Shown in pieces: positions 15,843 through 25,223 of a DNA stretch of 62,936 nucleotides (its first letter is position 1; each line of letters opens with the position of its first letter). The notes under the pieces were generated by a model, which did not search any database, was not told where the DNA came from, and saw only the letters and a program-made list of their open reading frames with translations. The DNA is from Bradyrhizobium centrolobii. GTDB taxonomy: Bacteria; Pseudomonadota; Alphaproteobacteria; Rhizobiales; Xanthobacteraceae. The position numbers and the translations under genes were made by a program. The stretch lies in contig NZ_LUUB01000055.1 in the NCBI RefSeq assembly GCF_001641635.1, forward strand, positions 1 through 62,936. Reading direction: 5' to 3'.

Positions 15843-16718
15843 ATGTCCAATCTGTTCGATCTTCTGGTCGCGGGACTTGCCACAGGCGCCATCTACGCGC
15901 TGGTGGCGGTCGGCTTCACGCTGCTGTGGCAGACCTCGCAGACCATCAACTTCGCGCAGGGCGAGTTCGTGATGCTGCCGGCCTTCCTGATGCTGGCGGC
16001 GATGCATGTGGGGGCGCCGTTCTGGCTCGCCATCATCCTCGGCATCCTGCTCTCGATGATCCTGCTTGGCCTCGCCTTCAAGCTGCTGCTGGTCGATCCG
16101 ATGATGCGTCACGGCGTGCTGCCGCTTGCGATCGCCACCATGGCGCTGGCGATCGGCATCAAGGAGGCCGTGAAGCAGTTCTTTAGCGCCGAGGCCTCGC
16201 CGTTCCCCTCGATCGTGCCGACCGGCGACATCTCGGTGCTCGGTCATGCGGTCTCGCTGCAGAGCATCGGCGTGCTCGTCGTCGCCATTCTTGCCGTCTT
16301 CGGCCTGACCACGCTTCTGAACCGCACCTCGCTCGGCCACCAGATGCAGGCGGCGGCGCAGAATCCGACGGTGGCGCGCATTATCGGCGTGCCCGTCGAG
16401 CGGATGATCCTCCTGACTTTCCTGATCAACGCCTTCCTGGTCGCGCTCGCCTCGCTGCTGATCACGCCGATCTATCTGGCAAAATTCTCCTCCGGTGAGG
16501 TGTTGGGCCAGGCCGCCTTCATCGCCGCGATCGTCGGCGGCTTCAACCAGGTGCGCGGCGCCATCGCCGGCGGCCTCCTGATCGGCGTGCTCGACAATCT
16601 CGCGGCCGCCTACGTCTCCACGCAATATCGCGCAGCGGTACCGCTGATCTTCCTGATCGTCGTCATTCTGTTCCGGCCGCAAGGGTTGCTCGGCCGCGCC
16701 GAGGAGCGCACGGTATGA
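15843..16718 (+). CDS. ABC transporter permease (LivH-like), shikimate operon
   Basis: The product has 291 residues, hydrophobic throughout. The LivH signature is LLWQTSQTINFAQGEFVMLPA, and the coupling loop is LGHQMQAAAQNPTVARIIGV. The start follows AAAGAGAAC. It overlaps livM by four bases. It forms the channel with the next gene product. Confidence 0.9.
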   Translation: MSNLFDLLVAGLATGAIYALVAVGFTLLWQTSQTINFAQGEFVMLPAFLMLAAMHVGAPFWLAIILGILLSMILLGLAFKLLLVDPMMRHGVLPLAIATMALAIGIKEAVKQFFSAEASPFPSIVPTGDISVLGHAVSLQSIGVLVVAILAVFGLTTLLNRTSLGHQMQAAAQNPTVARIIGVPVERMILLTFLINAFLVALASLLITPIYLAKFSSGEVLGQAAFIAAIVGGFNQVRGAIAGGLLIGVLDNLAAAYVSTQYRAAVPLIFLIVVILFRPQGLLGRAEERTV

Positions 16719-17713
16719 GCGGATTTGCCAAACCTCTGAAGATCGCGCTCGGACTCGCCGTCATCGCGGCGCTGATCGTCGTCCCCATGAACTTCAACCG
16801 CTACGGCCTGTTCATCCTGAGCCAGTGGGCGGTGATGACCATCGCCGCGATGGGCCTCAACCTCACGCTCGGCTATGCCGGCCAGGTCTCGCTGGCGCAG
16901 GGAGCGTTCGTCGGCATCGGCGCCTATGCGGCGGCGATCATGACGACCCATGGCTGGCCGCTGCCGGCGGCGATCGTGGTCGCGATCGTGCTGAGCTTCG
17001 CGGTCGGCTGGGTGCTCGGCTATCCGGCGCTGCGCGTGCAGCACCATTACCTCGCCTTCGTCACGCTGGCCTTCTCCACCCTCGCCTTCCTGGTGTTCCG
17101 CAACGAGAGCTGGCTGACCGGCGGCATCTACGGCATCTCCAACATTCCGCGGCCGCACATCTTTGGTCTCGCGACCAACAAGCCGCTGCCGTTCTATTAT
17201 GTCTGCCTCGGCTCGCTCGCGATCGTGTCGCTCGCGGTGTGGTGGCTGATCCGCTCGCCCTGGGGCCGCGCCTTCATGGCGCTGCGCGAAAATCCGCTGC
17301 GCGCGCAGTCGCTCGGCGTCGACACGCGGCGCTACACGCTGATGGCCTTTGCGATCGGGTCGGCGCTCGGCGGCGTCGCCGGCGCGCTCTATGCGCCGCT
17401 GACGCAATATATCGATCCCGTGCCATTCAACCTGTCGCTCTCGCTCGACCTGTTGATGATGGTGATCGTCGGCGGGGCCGGCTTCTACTTCGGCCCGTTC
17501 CTCGGCGCGATGATCGCGGTGCTGCTGCCGGAATGGCTGCGCTTCACCGAGGGCTACTATCTGATGCTCTACGCGGTCGCGGTGATGCTGCTGCTGATCT
17601 GGTCGCCGACCGGCATCCTGGGAATCCTCGATCGCTATATGGCGGCACGCCGCACCAGGGCAGCCTCCGCGCTGCGCGCCGTCGCGAAATCACGCCTGGA
17701 GACGGCGCAATGA
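16715..17713 (+). CDS. ABC transporter permease (LivM-like), shikimate operon
   Basis: The product has 332 residues. The signature is GLNLTLGYAGQVSLAQGAFV followed by GIGAYAAA. The coupling loop is FMALRENPLRAQSLGVDTR, and the C-terminal RTRAASALRAVAKSRLETAQ is basic and cytoplasmic. The stop overlaps the next ATG (ATGA), indicating translational coupling. Confidence 0.9.
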   Translation: MSGFAKPLKIALGLAVIAALIVVPMNFNRYGLFILSQWAVMTIAAMGLNLTLGYAGQVSLAQGAFVGIGAYAAAIMTTHGWPLPAAIVVAIVLSFAVGWVLGYPALRVQHHYLAFVTLAFSTLAFLVFRNESWLTGGIYGISNIPRPHIFGLATNKPLPFYYVCLGSLAIVSLAVWWLIRSPWGRAFMALRENPLRAQSLGVDTRRYTLMAFAIGSALGGVAGALYAPLTQYIDPVPFNLSLSLDLLMMVIVGGAGFYFGPFLGAMIAVLLPEWLRFTEGYYLMLYAVAVMLLLIWSPTGILGILDRYMAARRTRAASALRAVAKSRLETAQ

Positions 17714-18453
17714 GTGCGGTTCTCGAAGTCACAAACATCAAGAAGAACTTTGGCGGCATCAGCGCCGTCGACGGCGTCAGCTTCGATGTCCGCGAGGGCG
17801 AGATCCTCGGCCTGATCGGGCCGAACGGCTGTGGCAAGTCGACCCTGTTCAACTGCATCCTCGGCCAGCTCACCCCGAGCGGCGGCGAGGTCAAGCTCGA
17901 CGGCAAGGTGGTCACGGGCCTGCGTCCCTCCGAGCTCAACAAGCTCGGCGTCAGTCGCACGTTCCAGCTCTTGCAAGTGTTCCCAAAACTCTCGGTCCGC
18001 GAGAACCTGATCCTCGCCGGCCAGGAGCACCAGGGCAACATGGCCTCGCGCCTGGTCGGCCGCTCCGATGCCGGGCTGACCGATGCCGCCGACCAGATGA
18101 TCGGCTTCTTCAAGCTCGATCATCTCGCAGTCGAGCCGGCCGGCGGCCTCTCCTACGGCCAACAGAAGCTGCTCGACGCCGCCATGGCCTTCATGGGCGG
18201 GCCACGCCTGGTGCTGCTCGACGAGCCCGCCGGCGGCGTCAACCCGTCGATGCTGGCGGACCTCAAGGACCGGCTGGTCGCGATCAACCGCGAGAAGAAC
18301 GCCACCTTCGTCGTGATCGAGCACAACATGGAATTCGTGATGTCGCTGTGCTCGCGCGTGATGGTGATGGCGGAAGGCAAGGTGCTGGCAATGGGACGGC
18401 CGGACGAAGTCCGCAAGAACCCCGCCGTGATCGAAGCCTATCTCGGACATTAG
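17710..18453 (+). CDS. ABC transporter ATPase (LivG-like), shikimate operon
   Basis: The product has 247 residues from the ATG at 17710, overlapping the livM stop. Walker A is GPNGCGKST, the signature is GGLSYGQQKLLDAAMAF, and Walker B is LVLLDEPAGGVNP. The tail DEVRKNPAVIEAYLGH is the usual LivG ending. It pairs with the LivF-like ATPase encoded ten bases downstream. Confidence 0.92.
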   Translation: MSAVLEVTNIKKNFGGISAVDGVSFDVREGEILGLIGPNGCGKSTLFNCILGQLTPSGGEVKLDGKVVTGLRPSELNKLGVSRTFQLLQVFPKLSVRENLILAGQEHQGNMASRLVGRSDAGLTDAADQMIGFFKLDHLAVEPAGGLSYGQQKLLDAAMAFMGGPRLVLLDEPAGGVNPSMLADLKDRLVAINREKNATFVVIEHNMEFVMSLCSRVMVMAEGKVLAMGRPDEVRKNPAVIEAYLGH

Positions 18454-18463
18454 GAAGAGAGCC

Positions 18464-19201
18464 ATGAGCGACCCGATCCTCTCGGTTCACAATCTCGTCG
18501 GCGGCTACGGCAAGATGACCATCCTGAACGGCACGACCTTCGCCGTGCCGCAGGCCACCATCACCACCATCATCGGCCCGAACGGCGCCGGCAAGTCGAC
18601 GGTGTTCAAGGCGATCTTCGGCCTGTTGAAGCTGCGCGAAGGCAAGATCGGCTTCGCCAACCGTGACGTCACCAACTTGAGCCAGCGCGCGCTGCTCAAT
18701 GCCGGCATCTGCTACGTGCCGCAGGGCCGCAACATCTTTCCCGAGCTGTCGGTGCGCCACAACATCGAGCTCGGCGGCGTCGCGGCGGAGAAGGGCATCG
18801 ACCTACAGAGGCGGATCGAAGCCGCGCTCGACCTGTTCCCGGCGCTGCGACGGAAATCCACGCAGCAGGCCTCGACATTGTCGGGCGGCGAGCAGAAGCA
18901 GCTCGAGATCGCGCGTTCGCTCCTGCTCGAGCCAAAGCTCGTGCTGATCGACGAGCCTTCGATCGGCCTGTCGCCGCTGATGGTGCAGCAGACCTTCGAT
19001 ATCCTGAAATCCCTGCGCGACCGCGGCGTCACGATCCTGATGATCGAGCAGAACGCGCGCTCGGCGCTCGAGATCTCCGATTTCGGCATCGTGCTCGAGC
19101 TCGGCCAGACCCGCATGGTCGACAAGGCCGAGCGCATCCTGAACGATCCTCGCATCGGCCAGCTCTTCCTCGGCGGCGCCATGGAGGAGAGCGCGGCATG
19201 A
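18464..19201 (+). CDS. ABC transporter ATPase (LivF-like), shikimate operon
   Basis: The product has 245 residues. Walker A is GPNGAGKST, the signature is STLSGGEQKQLEIARSLL, and Walker B is LVLIDEPSIGLSP. YVPQGRNIFPELSVRHN is the LivF-type Q-loop region. The stop overlaps the start of the oxidoreductase gene by four bases, tying transport and catabolism into one transcript. Confidence 0.92.
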   Translation: MSDPILSVHNLVGGYGKMTILNGTTFAVPQATITTIIGPNGAGKSTVFKAIFGLLKLREGKIGFANRDVTNLSQRALLNAGICYVPQGRNIFPELSVRHNIELGGVAAEKGIDLQRRIEAALDLFPALRRKSTQQASTLSGGEQKQLEIARSLLLEPKLVLIDEPSIGLSPLMVQQTFDILKSLRDRGVTILMIEQNARSALEISDFGIVLELGQTRMVDKAERILNDPRIGQLFLGGAMEESAA

Positions 19202-20256
19202 GCGCGAAGATGCGCATCGCCGTTGCCGGCGCCGGCCTGATAGGCCGCCGCCATATCGAATTGATCGAGGCGTCAAAGGATTGCGCGCTTGCCGGCATTG
19301 CGGATCCTTCGCCTGCGGCAAAGGACTATGCACAGGCGCGCGGTGTAAACTGCTATGCGGACCATCGCGCGCTGCTGGAGCAGGGAAAGCCCGACGGCCT
19401 CGTCATCGCCTCGCCAAACACGCTGCATCTGCCGATGGCCCTCGATTGTGCGGCGGCGGGCGTGCCGGCGCTGATCGAAAAGCCAGTGACCGATACGGTT
19501 GCCGCCGCGCAGCGCCTCTGTGCCGCGATCACGCGGACCGGGGTGCCGATGCTGGTCGGCCATCACCGCCGGCACAATCCGATCATCAAGGCCGCCCGCG
19601 AGGCGGTCACAACCGGCAGGCTCGGCCGGCTCACTGCCGTGGTCGGGCTGTGGCTCCTGAAGAAGCCCGACGACTATTTCGAGGTGACCTGGCGGCGCGA
19701 ACAAGGCGGTGGGCCGCTTCTCATCAACCTCATCCATGACATCGACAACCTCCGTTTCATCTGCGGCGAGATCGCCGAGGTGCAGGCGCTGACCTCGAAT
19801 AGGATCCGCGGCTTTCCCGTCGAAGACACCGCGGCGCTGCTCTTGCGCTTCGCCAACGGCGCGCTGGGGACGGTGACCGTGTCGGACGCGACGCCGGCGC
19901 CGTGGAGCTGGGAGCTGAGTTCGGGCGAGAATCCCGTCTACCCGAAACAGGATCAGCCCTGTTACGTCTTCGCCGGCACGAGCGGCTCGCTGTCGGTGCC
20001 GACCATGGAGCTGTGGTCCTACCCACAAAACCCCGGCTGGCATGCGCCGCTGGTTCGCGAGGCCGTCGCACCCTCCGCGTACGATCCGCTCGTCGAGCAG
20101 CTCCGGCATTTCCTGGCCGTCATCGCAGGCCGCGAGCAGCCCCTGATCTCCGTTGAGGATGCGATGGGAACGCTGGCTGTCATCGAGGCCGTTAGCGAAG
20201 CCGCCCGCACAGGACATAGCATTTCGCCGGGCCGGATCATGGAGCAGGCAGCATGA
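19198..20256 (+). CDS. Gfo/Idh/MocA-family NAD(P)-dependent oxidoreductase
   Basis: The product has 352 residues. The Rossmann fold begins at IAVAGAGLIGRRHIELI, and the family's catalytic EKP motif is in ALIEKPVTDT. A conserved lysine/histidine region follows at GHHRRHNPIIKAA and LINLIHDIDNLRF. These enzymes oxidise or reduce sugars, cyclitols and related hydroxy compounds. Its overlap with livF and with the dehydratase gene (four bases each) argues for a role in the same hydroaromatic pathway, perhaps quinate or another cyclitol acid oxidation to dehydroquinate. The exact substrate is unknown. Confidence 0.85.
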   Translation: MSAKMRIAVAGAGLIGRRHIELIEASKDCALAGIADPSPAAKDYAQARGVNCYADHRALLEQGKPDGLVIASPNTLHLPMALDCAAAGVPALIEKPVTDTVAAAQRLCAAITRTGVPMLVGHHRRHNPIIKAAREAVTTGRLGRLTAVVGLWLLKKPDDYFEVTWRREQGGGPLLINLIHDIDNLRFICGEIAEVQALTSNRIRGFPVEDTAALLLRFANGALGTVTVSDATPAPWSWELSSGENPVYPKQDQPCYVFAGTSGSLSVPTMELWSYPQNPGWHAPLVREAVAPSAYDPLVEQLRHFLAVIAGREQPLISVEDAMGTLAVIEAVSEAARTGHSISPGRIMEQAA

Positions 20257-22124
20257 ACAAGCGATCAATCGCAACGGTTTCCCTCTCGGGTGCTCTCGAT
20301 GAAAAGCTCCGCGCCATCGCTGCCGCCGGATTCGACGCGGTCGAGATTTTCGAGAACGACCTGCTGTCGTTCGGCGCAAGCCCGCGCGAGATCGCAAAAC
20401 TCTGTCGCGATCTCAATCTCGAGATCTGCGCGTTCCAGCCGTTCCGTGATTTCGAGGGCATGCCGGAGCCGCAGCGCGCCCGCAATTTTGCCCGCGCCGA
20501 ACGGAAGTTCGACCTGATGCAGGAGCTCGGGACCGACCTGCTCCTGATCTGCTCCAACGTCTCGCCGGCTTCGCTCGGCGGCATCGATCGCGCAGCGGAC
20601 GATTTTCGCGAGCTCGGCGAGCGCGCCGCGAAGCGCTCCTTGCGCGTCGGCTACGAGGCGCTCGCCTGGGGACGGCATGTCAACGATTACCGTGACGCCT
20701 GGGAGATCGTGCGCCGCGCCGATCATCCCGCGATCGGTGTCATCCTCGACAGTTTTCATGCGCTGGCCCCTGGCTTTTCGACCCGCGCGATGGCCTCGAT
20801 CCCCGGCGACAAGATCTTTCTGGTGCAGCTTGCGGACGCGCCGAGGCTCGAGCTCGATATCCTGTCGTGGAGCCGGCACTTCCGCTCCTTCCCCGGACAG
20901 GGCGATCTGCCGGTCGGCGAATTCATGGAGGCGATCGCGGCGACCGGCTATGCCGGGCCGCTGTCGCTGGAGATCTTCAACGACCAATTCCGCGCCGGCT
21001 CGGCCGCACAGACCGCGATCGACGGCCTGCGGTCGCTGATCCTGTTGCAGGACCAGCTAGCAGAGAAGTGGCCGAAGGCTTCCACCAGGTCGCTTGCACC
21101 AAGGGCCGCGAGCCGCGGCACCGGTTTCGTCGAGTTCGCGGTCAACGAGACCAAGGCGGGCGATCTCGCCCGCCTGTTCGAACAGCTCGGCTTCCGCAAG
21201 ACCGGCACGCATCGCAGCAAGGCGGTCGAGCGCTGGTCACAGGGCAAGGTCGAGCTCGTGATCAATTCCGAGACCGACGGCTTTGCGCATTCACACTACG
21301 TCACGCACGGCCCCGGCGTCTGCGCCATCGCGCTCGATGTCGACGATGCCGCGCGCGCCATGGCACGCGCGGAAGCGCTGAAGGCGCGCACCTTCTACCA
21401 GCCGGTCGGGCCGGGCGAGCTGGAGATCCCGGCGATCCATGGCGTCGGCGGCAGCCTTCTGTATTTCCTCGATCAGGCCGGCAAGAACTGGGACACCGAT
21501 TTCGAGCCGGTCGCAAGCGACGCTAGCGCGGACGCCCTGCTCGCCGTCGACCACATCGCGCAGTCCATGCCCTACGACGAGATGCTCTCGTGGCTCCTGT
21601 TCTACACCGGCATTCTCGACCTGACGCGGCTGCCGCAGATGGAGATCGCCGATCCCAGGGGGCTGGTGCAGAGCCAGGCCGTCATCAATGGCGACCGGAG
21701 CCTGCGCTTCGTGCTCAACGGCTCCTCCGCCAACCGCACGCTGCCGGCGCGGTTCATCTCGGAATTCTTCGGCTCAGGCGTGCAGCACGTCGCATTCTCC
21801 TGCGAGGACATCTTCGCAACGGTCGCCGCGATGCGCGCGCGGGGGGCGGATTTCCTGGATATTCCTGATAACTACTACGACGATATCGAAGCCAAGTACG
21901 ACCCTGCGCCCGAACTGATGGCGCAACTTCGCGCCAACCACATCCTCTACGACCGCGAGGGCGACGGCGAATTCTTCCAGGTCTACACCCACATCTTCGA
22001 CGAGCGCTTCTTCTTCGAGATCGTCGAACGAAGGAACTATCAGGGGTTCGGTGCAGCCAACGCCGGCATCCGCCTCGCCGCGCAGGCCCGCGAAGTGCGG
22101 CCCGCGAGCGTGCCGCGGGTGTAG
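20253..22124 (+). CDS. 3-dehydroshikimate dehydratase (QuiC type) fused to HPPD-like domain
   Basis: The product has 623 residues. Residues 1 to about 270 form a sugar-phosphate isomerase/AP-endonuclease-2 TIM barrel (AAGFDAVEIFENDLLSFGAS, ILDSFHALA, GYAGPLSLEIFNDQFR). Residues from about 290 onward are two vicinal-oxygen-chelate repeats like 4-hydroxyphenylpyruvate dioxygenase. The second half keeps a plausible iron triad: H434 (AVDHIAQ), H512 (GVQHVAFS) and E589 (FFFEIVERR). This architecture is that of Pseudomonas QuiC1, which dehydrates 3-dehydroshikimate to protocatechuate with the barrel domain. The role of the dioxygenase-like part is unsettled. It is the last gene of the operon. Confidence 0.88.
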   Translation: MNKRSIATVSLSGALDEKLRAIAAAGFDAVEIFENDLLSFGASPREIAKLCRDLNLEICAFQPFRDFEGMPEPQRARNFARAERKFDLMQELGTDLLLICSNVSPASLGGIDRAADDFRELGERAAKRSLRVGYEALAWGRHVNDYRDAWEIVRRADHPAIGVILDSFHALAPGFSTRAMASIPGDKIFLVQLADAPRLELDILSWSRHFRSFPGQGDLPVGEFMEAIAATGYAGPLSLEIFNDQFRAGSAAQTAIDGLRSLILLQDQLAEKWPKASTRSLAPRAASRGTGFVEFAVNETKAGDLARLFEQLGFRKTGTHRSKAVERWSQGKVELVINSETDGFAHSHYVTHGPGVCAIALDVDDAARAMARAEALKARTFYQPVGPGELEIPAIHGVGGSLLYFLDQAGKNWDTDFEPVASDASADALLAVDHIAQSMPYDEMLSWLLFYTGILDLTRLPQMEIADPRGLVQSQAVINGDRSLRFVLNGSSANRTLPARFISEFFGSGVQHVAFSCEDIFATVAAMRARGADFLDIPDNYYDDIEAKYDPAPELMAQLRANHILYDREGDGEFFQVYTHIFDERFFFEIVERRNYQGFGAANAGIRLAAQAREVRPASVPRV

Positions 22125-22132
22125 ACTCTTAC

Positions 22133-22279
22133 CTCTCCCCTTGTGGGAGAGGGTGGCTCACCGCGAAGCGGCGAGACGGGTGAGGGGTCTCTCTCCGCGC
22201 ACGCAACTCTCGCAGAGAGTCTGCGGAAGCAACCCCTCATCCGGCGCTTCGCGCCACCTTCTCCCACAAGGGGAGAAGG
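22133..22279. repeat. Mosaic palindromic repeat (CTCCCCTTGTGGGAGA family)
   Basis: A second copy of the element at 12342-12492, here beginning CCTCTCCCCTTGTGGGAGAG and ending CTCCCACAAGGGGAGAAGG. It fills the space between the convergent dehydratase and binding-protein genes and probably ends transcription from both sides. Confidence 0.85.
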
Positions 22280-22308
22280 GAACGCAGCTCGTTCGTGGCT
22301 GAATCAGC

Positions 22309-23481
22309 TCACTTCATCGGGCACTTGTCGTGGAAGCGATCCTGGTCGTTCTCGACGATGGTGGCGACCGTCTTCAGCGAGAGCTGGCCTTCGGCGTCCT
22401 TGACCACGTCCTGGAGGTAGAAATTCTGGATCGGGATGTGGTTGTTGCCGTATTTGTAGGAGCCGCGCACCGATTTGAAGTTCACCTTCTCCATCGCGGC
22501 CTTCATCGCGTCCTTCTTGCTGGTGTCGCCCTTCACCGCGACCACGGCGCTGTTGATGAGCTGGGCGGCGTCGTAGGTCTGCGCGCCGTAGAAGCTCGGC
22601 CGCAGGCCAGTATACTTCTTGCGGTAATCGGCGACGTAGCGCTTGTTTTCCTCGTTAGGCAGGTCGTTCACCCATTGCTGCGCGCCGGGAACGCCGAGCG
22701 CGTTGTCCTTCTGGAGCGGCAGCGACAATTCGTCGATGGTGAAGGCGGTGTAGAGCGGGATCTGCTGCTTCAGGCCGGCCTGGGTATATTGGTTGAGGAA
22801 CTGCACGCCCGCCGCACCCGGATAGAACACGAAGATGGCGTCCGCCTTGGAGTTGCGCGCCTTGGAGAGCTCCGCGGAGAAGTCGAGCTGGCTCGGCCAC
22901 ACCGTATACTCCTCGCCGATCACCTGGCCCTTGAACGTGCTCTTCACGCCGGCCAGCATGTCCTTGCCCGCCGCATAGTTCGGCCCGATCAGGAACACGT
23001 TCTTGATGCCCTTCTGGTTCATGTAGAGGCCCATCGCCTGCGGCGTCTGGTCATTCTGCCAGGAGGTCGAGAACACGTAAGGCGAGCAGAGCTCGCCGGC
23101 GAGCTGCGACGGACCGGCGTTGGCGGAGATCATGAAGGTCTTCGAGTCGACCGCGGTCTTCAGCGAGGCCAGCAGCACGTTGGACCAGATGTAGCCGACG
23201 ATGAAATCGACCTTGTCGGACTGCACCAGCTTCTCGGTCTTCTGCTTGCCGACATCCGGCTTCTGCTGGTCGTCCTCGTAGATCACCTCGACCGGCTTGC
23301 CGTCCATCTTGCGCCCGAGATGATCGAGCGCGAGCTCGAACGAGTTGCGCATGTCGTTCCCGATCACGGCGGTCGGGCCGCTGAAGGTCGAAACGAAGCC
23401 GATCTTGATGGTGTCGCCGGCCACCGCCGGGCTTGCCAGCGCGAGCGCAGCCGCGCCCGCCAGCCAGAATGCCGTCCTCAT
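22309..23481 (-). CDS. Orphan LIV/HAAT-type periplasmic binding protein
   Basis: The product has 390 residues from the ATG at 23481, seven bases behind AGGAGGGG. A signal peptide (MRTAFWLAGAAALALASPAVA) precedes DTIKIGFVSTFSGPTAVIGN and the rest of a type I binding fold (VGYIWSNVLLASLK, FLIGPNYAAGKDMLAG, FYPGAAGVQFLNQYTQAG). Proteins of this subgroup in Rhodopseudomonas bind aromatic acids such as hydroxycinnamates and benzoates; that is family knowledge and not shown here. No permease is adjacent. It could serve the livHMGF block at 6430-9754. Confidence 0.85.
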   Translation of the reverse strand: MRTAFWLAGAAALALASPAVAGDTIKIGFVSTFSGPTAVIGNDMRNSFELALDHLGRKMDGKPVEVIYEDDQQKPDVGKQKTEKLVQSDKVDFIVGYIWSNVLLASLKTAVDSKTFMISANAGPSQLAGELCSPYVFSTSWQNDQTPQAMGLYMNQKGIKNVFLIGPNYAAGKDMLAGVKSTFKGQVIGEEYTVWPSQLDFSAELSKARNSKADAIFVFYPGAAGVQFLNQYTQAGLKQQIPLYTAFTIDELSLPLQKDNALGVPGAQQWVNDLPNEENKRYVADYRKKYTGLRPSFYGAQTYDAAQLINSAVVAVKGDTSKKDAMKAAMEKVNFKSVRGSYKYGNNHIPIQNFYLQDVVKDAEGQLSLKTVATIVENDQDRFHDKCPMK

Positions 23482-23783
23482 AACCACTCCCCTCCTCATT
23501 TATTAATCCCGGAGACGGGATGATCGCCGCCCCCGGGTCGGTCTCTATTGAACGCAAAATCTGTCGCGCCGCCAATGGCTCAGCGCCCGCCCCTGCACCA
23601 TATTTCGCCCAAATCGGGAATGGCAAGAAATATAATTCTACCCACTTTGGCGAGGACTGCGGCGCTTTTTCGCGGGCATCGATACACCCCGCCTATTCCT
23701 CGATTGATGACGGCTATTGGACCGCGACGCCCGATCCGCTCTTAAATAAAGGAGAAGAGACCAGCGAGATTCGAGGGCGCATC

Positions 23784-25049
23784 ATGACCACGACACCCCA
23801 CCGCGTCGTCATCGTCGGAGCCGGCTTTGGCGGGCTGGAGACGACCTACCGGCTCGCAGGCAGCCCGGTCGAGATCACGCTGATCGACCGCCGCAACCAC
23901 CATCTGTTTCAGCCGCTGCTCTACCAGGTCGCGACCGCCTCGCTGGCGACCAGCGAGATCGCCTGGCCGGTTCGTCATCTGATGCGCGATCGGCGCGAGG
24001 TGACAACGCTGTTTGCTACGGTGAGCGGCGTCGACGCCGAACGGCGCTGCGTCCTGATCGACGACGGCAGCGAGGTGCCCTACGACACGCTCGTGCTCGC
24101 GACCGGCGCGCGCCATGCCTATTTCGGTCATGACGAATGGGAGCAGTTCGCGCCGGGCCTGAAGACGCTGGAGGACGGGACCACGCTGCGCCGGCACATC
24201 CTGGTGGCGTTCGAGCGCGCCGAACGGGAGACCGATCCGGCGCGGCGCGCCGCCCGGCTCACCTTCGTCATCATCGGCGCCGGCCCCACCGGCGTCGAGC
24301 TCGCCGGCACCATCGCCGAGATGGCGCATCACACCTTGCCCTCCGATTTCCGCAACATCGATACGCGCAAAGCGCGCGTCGTGCTGGTCGAGGCGGGCCC
24401 GCGCGTGCTGGCGGGTTTTGCCGACGATCTCTCGGCCTATGCGCAGGCCTCGCTGGAAAAGATCGGCGTCGAGGTCGTGCTGGGACAGGCCGTCACCGAG
24501 ATCGACCGCGACGGCGTGGTCTATGGCGGACAGCGTTTGCATGCCAAAACCCGGATCTGGGCCGCCGGCGTGCGCGCTTCGCCCGCCGCCGAGTGGCTGG
24601 GCGCGCCGGCCGATCGCGCCGGGCGCGTGCAGGTCGAAGCCGACCTGACGATCCCCGGCCATCCCGAAATCTTCGCGATCGGCGACACCGTGAGCATCAA
24701 CGCCTGGGAGGGCAAGCCGGTGCCCGGCATCGCGCCGGCCGCCAAGCAGCAGGGCCGCCATGTCGCCGAGACCATCAAGGCGCGCCTGCGCGGGGAGACG
24801 GTGGGCGCGTTCCGCTACAAGCACGCCGGCAGTCTCGCGCAGATCGGCAAGCGGCTCGCGGTGATCGACTTCGGCCGCATCAAGCTGCGCGGCACGATCG
24901 CGTGGTGGATCTGGGGCATCGCCCACATCTACTTCCTGATCGGCCTCCGCCACCGCCTCAGCGTCGCGCTGAGCTGGCTCTGGATCTACGCCCGCGACCA
25001 GCGCGCCGCGCGACTGATCACGCAGGGCAGCAGCAAGGTGGTGGGGTGA
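23784..25049 (+). CDS. Type II NADH dehydrogenase-like FAD oxidoreductase (NDH-2)
   Basis: The product has 421 residues from the ATG at 23784. FAD-binding VVIVGAGFGGLETTYRL opens the protein, and the NAD(H)-binding glycine motif is FVIIGAGPTGVELAGTIAEM. A second FAD contact is FAIGDT, followed by GIAPAAKQQGRHVA. The C-terminal third carries RGTIAWWIWGIAHIYFLIG, a hydrophobic segment for membrane attachment as in NDH-2. Such enzymes pass electrons from NADH to quinone without proton pumping. It stands alone between two binding-protein genes, so a general redox role is likely. It could instead be another member of the family such as a sulfide:quinone-related enzyme. Confidence 0.82.
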   Translation: MTTTPHRVVIVGAGFGGLETTYRLAGSPVEITLIDRRNHHLFQPLLYQVATASLATSEIAWPVRHLMRDRREVTTLFATVSGVDAERRCVLIDDGSEVPYDTLVLATGARHAYFGHDEWEQFAPGLKTLEDGTTLRRHILVAFERAERETDPARRAARLTFVIIGAGPTGVELAGTIAEMAHHTLPSDFRNIDTRKARVVLVEAGPRVLAGFADDLSAYAQASLEKIGVEVVLGQAVTEIDRDGVVYGGQRLHAKTRIWAAGVRASPAAEWLGAPADRAGRVQVEADLTIPGHPEIFAIGDTVSINAWEGKPVPGIAPAAKQQGRHVAETIKARLRGETVGAFRYKHAGSLAQIGKRLAVIDFGRIKLRGTIAWWIWGIAHIYFLIGLRHRLSVALSWLWIYARDQRAARLITQGSSKVVG

Positions 25050-25055
25050 CTCTTT

Positions 25056-25200
25056 CCTTCTCCCCTTGTGGGAGAAGGTGGCGCGAAGCGCCGGATGAGG
25101 GGTTCTCTCCGCGAACCAGATGCAAGAGATTCACTCGCGGAGCGAGACCCCTCACCCGGCTTCGCTTTGCGAAGCCACCCTCTCCCACAAGGGGAGAGGG
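25056..25200. repeat. Mosaic palindromic repeat (CTCCCCTTGTGGGAGA family)
   Basis: A third copy of the 12342-12492 element, again between convergent genes (stop at 25049, stop at 25224). It begins CCTTCTCCCCTTGTGGGAG and ends CTCCCACAAGGGGAGAGGG. A bidirectional terminator role is likely. Confidence 0.85.
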
Positions 25201-25223
25201 TGCAGCAGCGCTCTCGGCTGCAA

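Noticed and set aside
22330..23523. A 397-residue plus-strand frame opposite the binding protein at 22309
   Set aside because: The minus-strand frame has a signal peptide, ribosome site and family motifs; the plus frame has none.
12342..25200. Three similar repeats considered as a CRISPR or direct-repeat array
   Set aside because: The copies are kilobases apart, palindromic and lack spacers.
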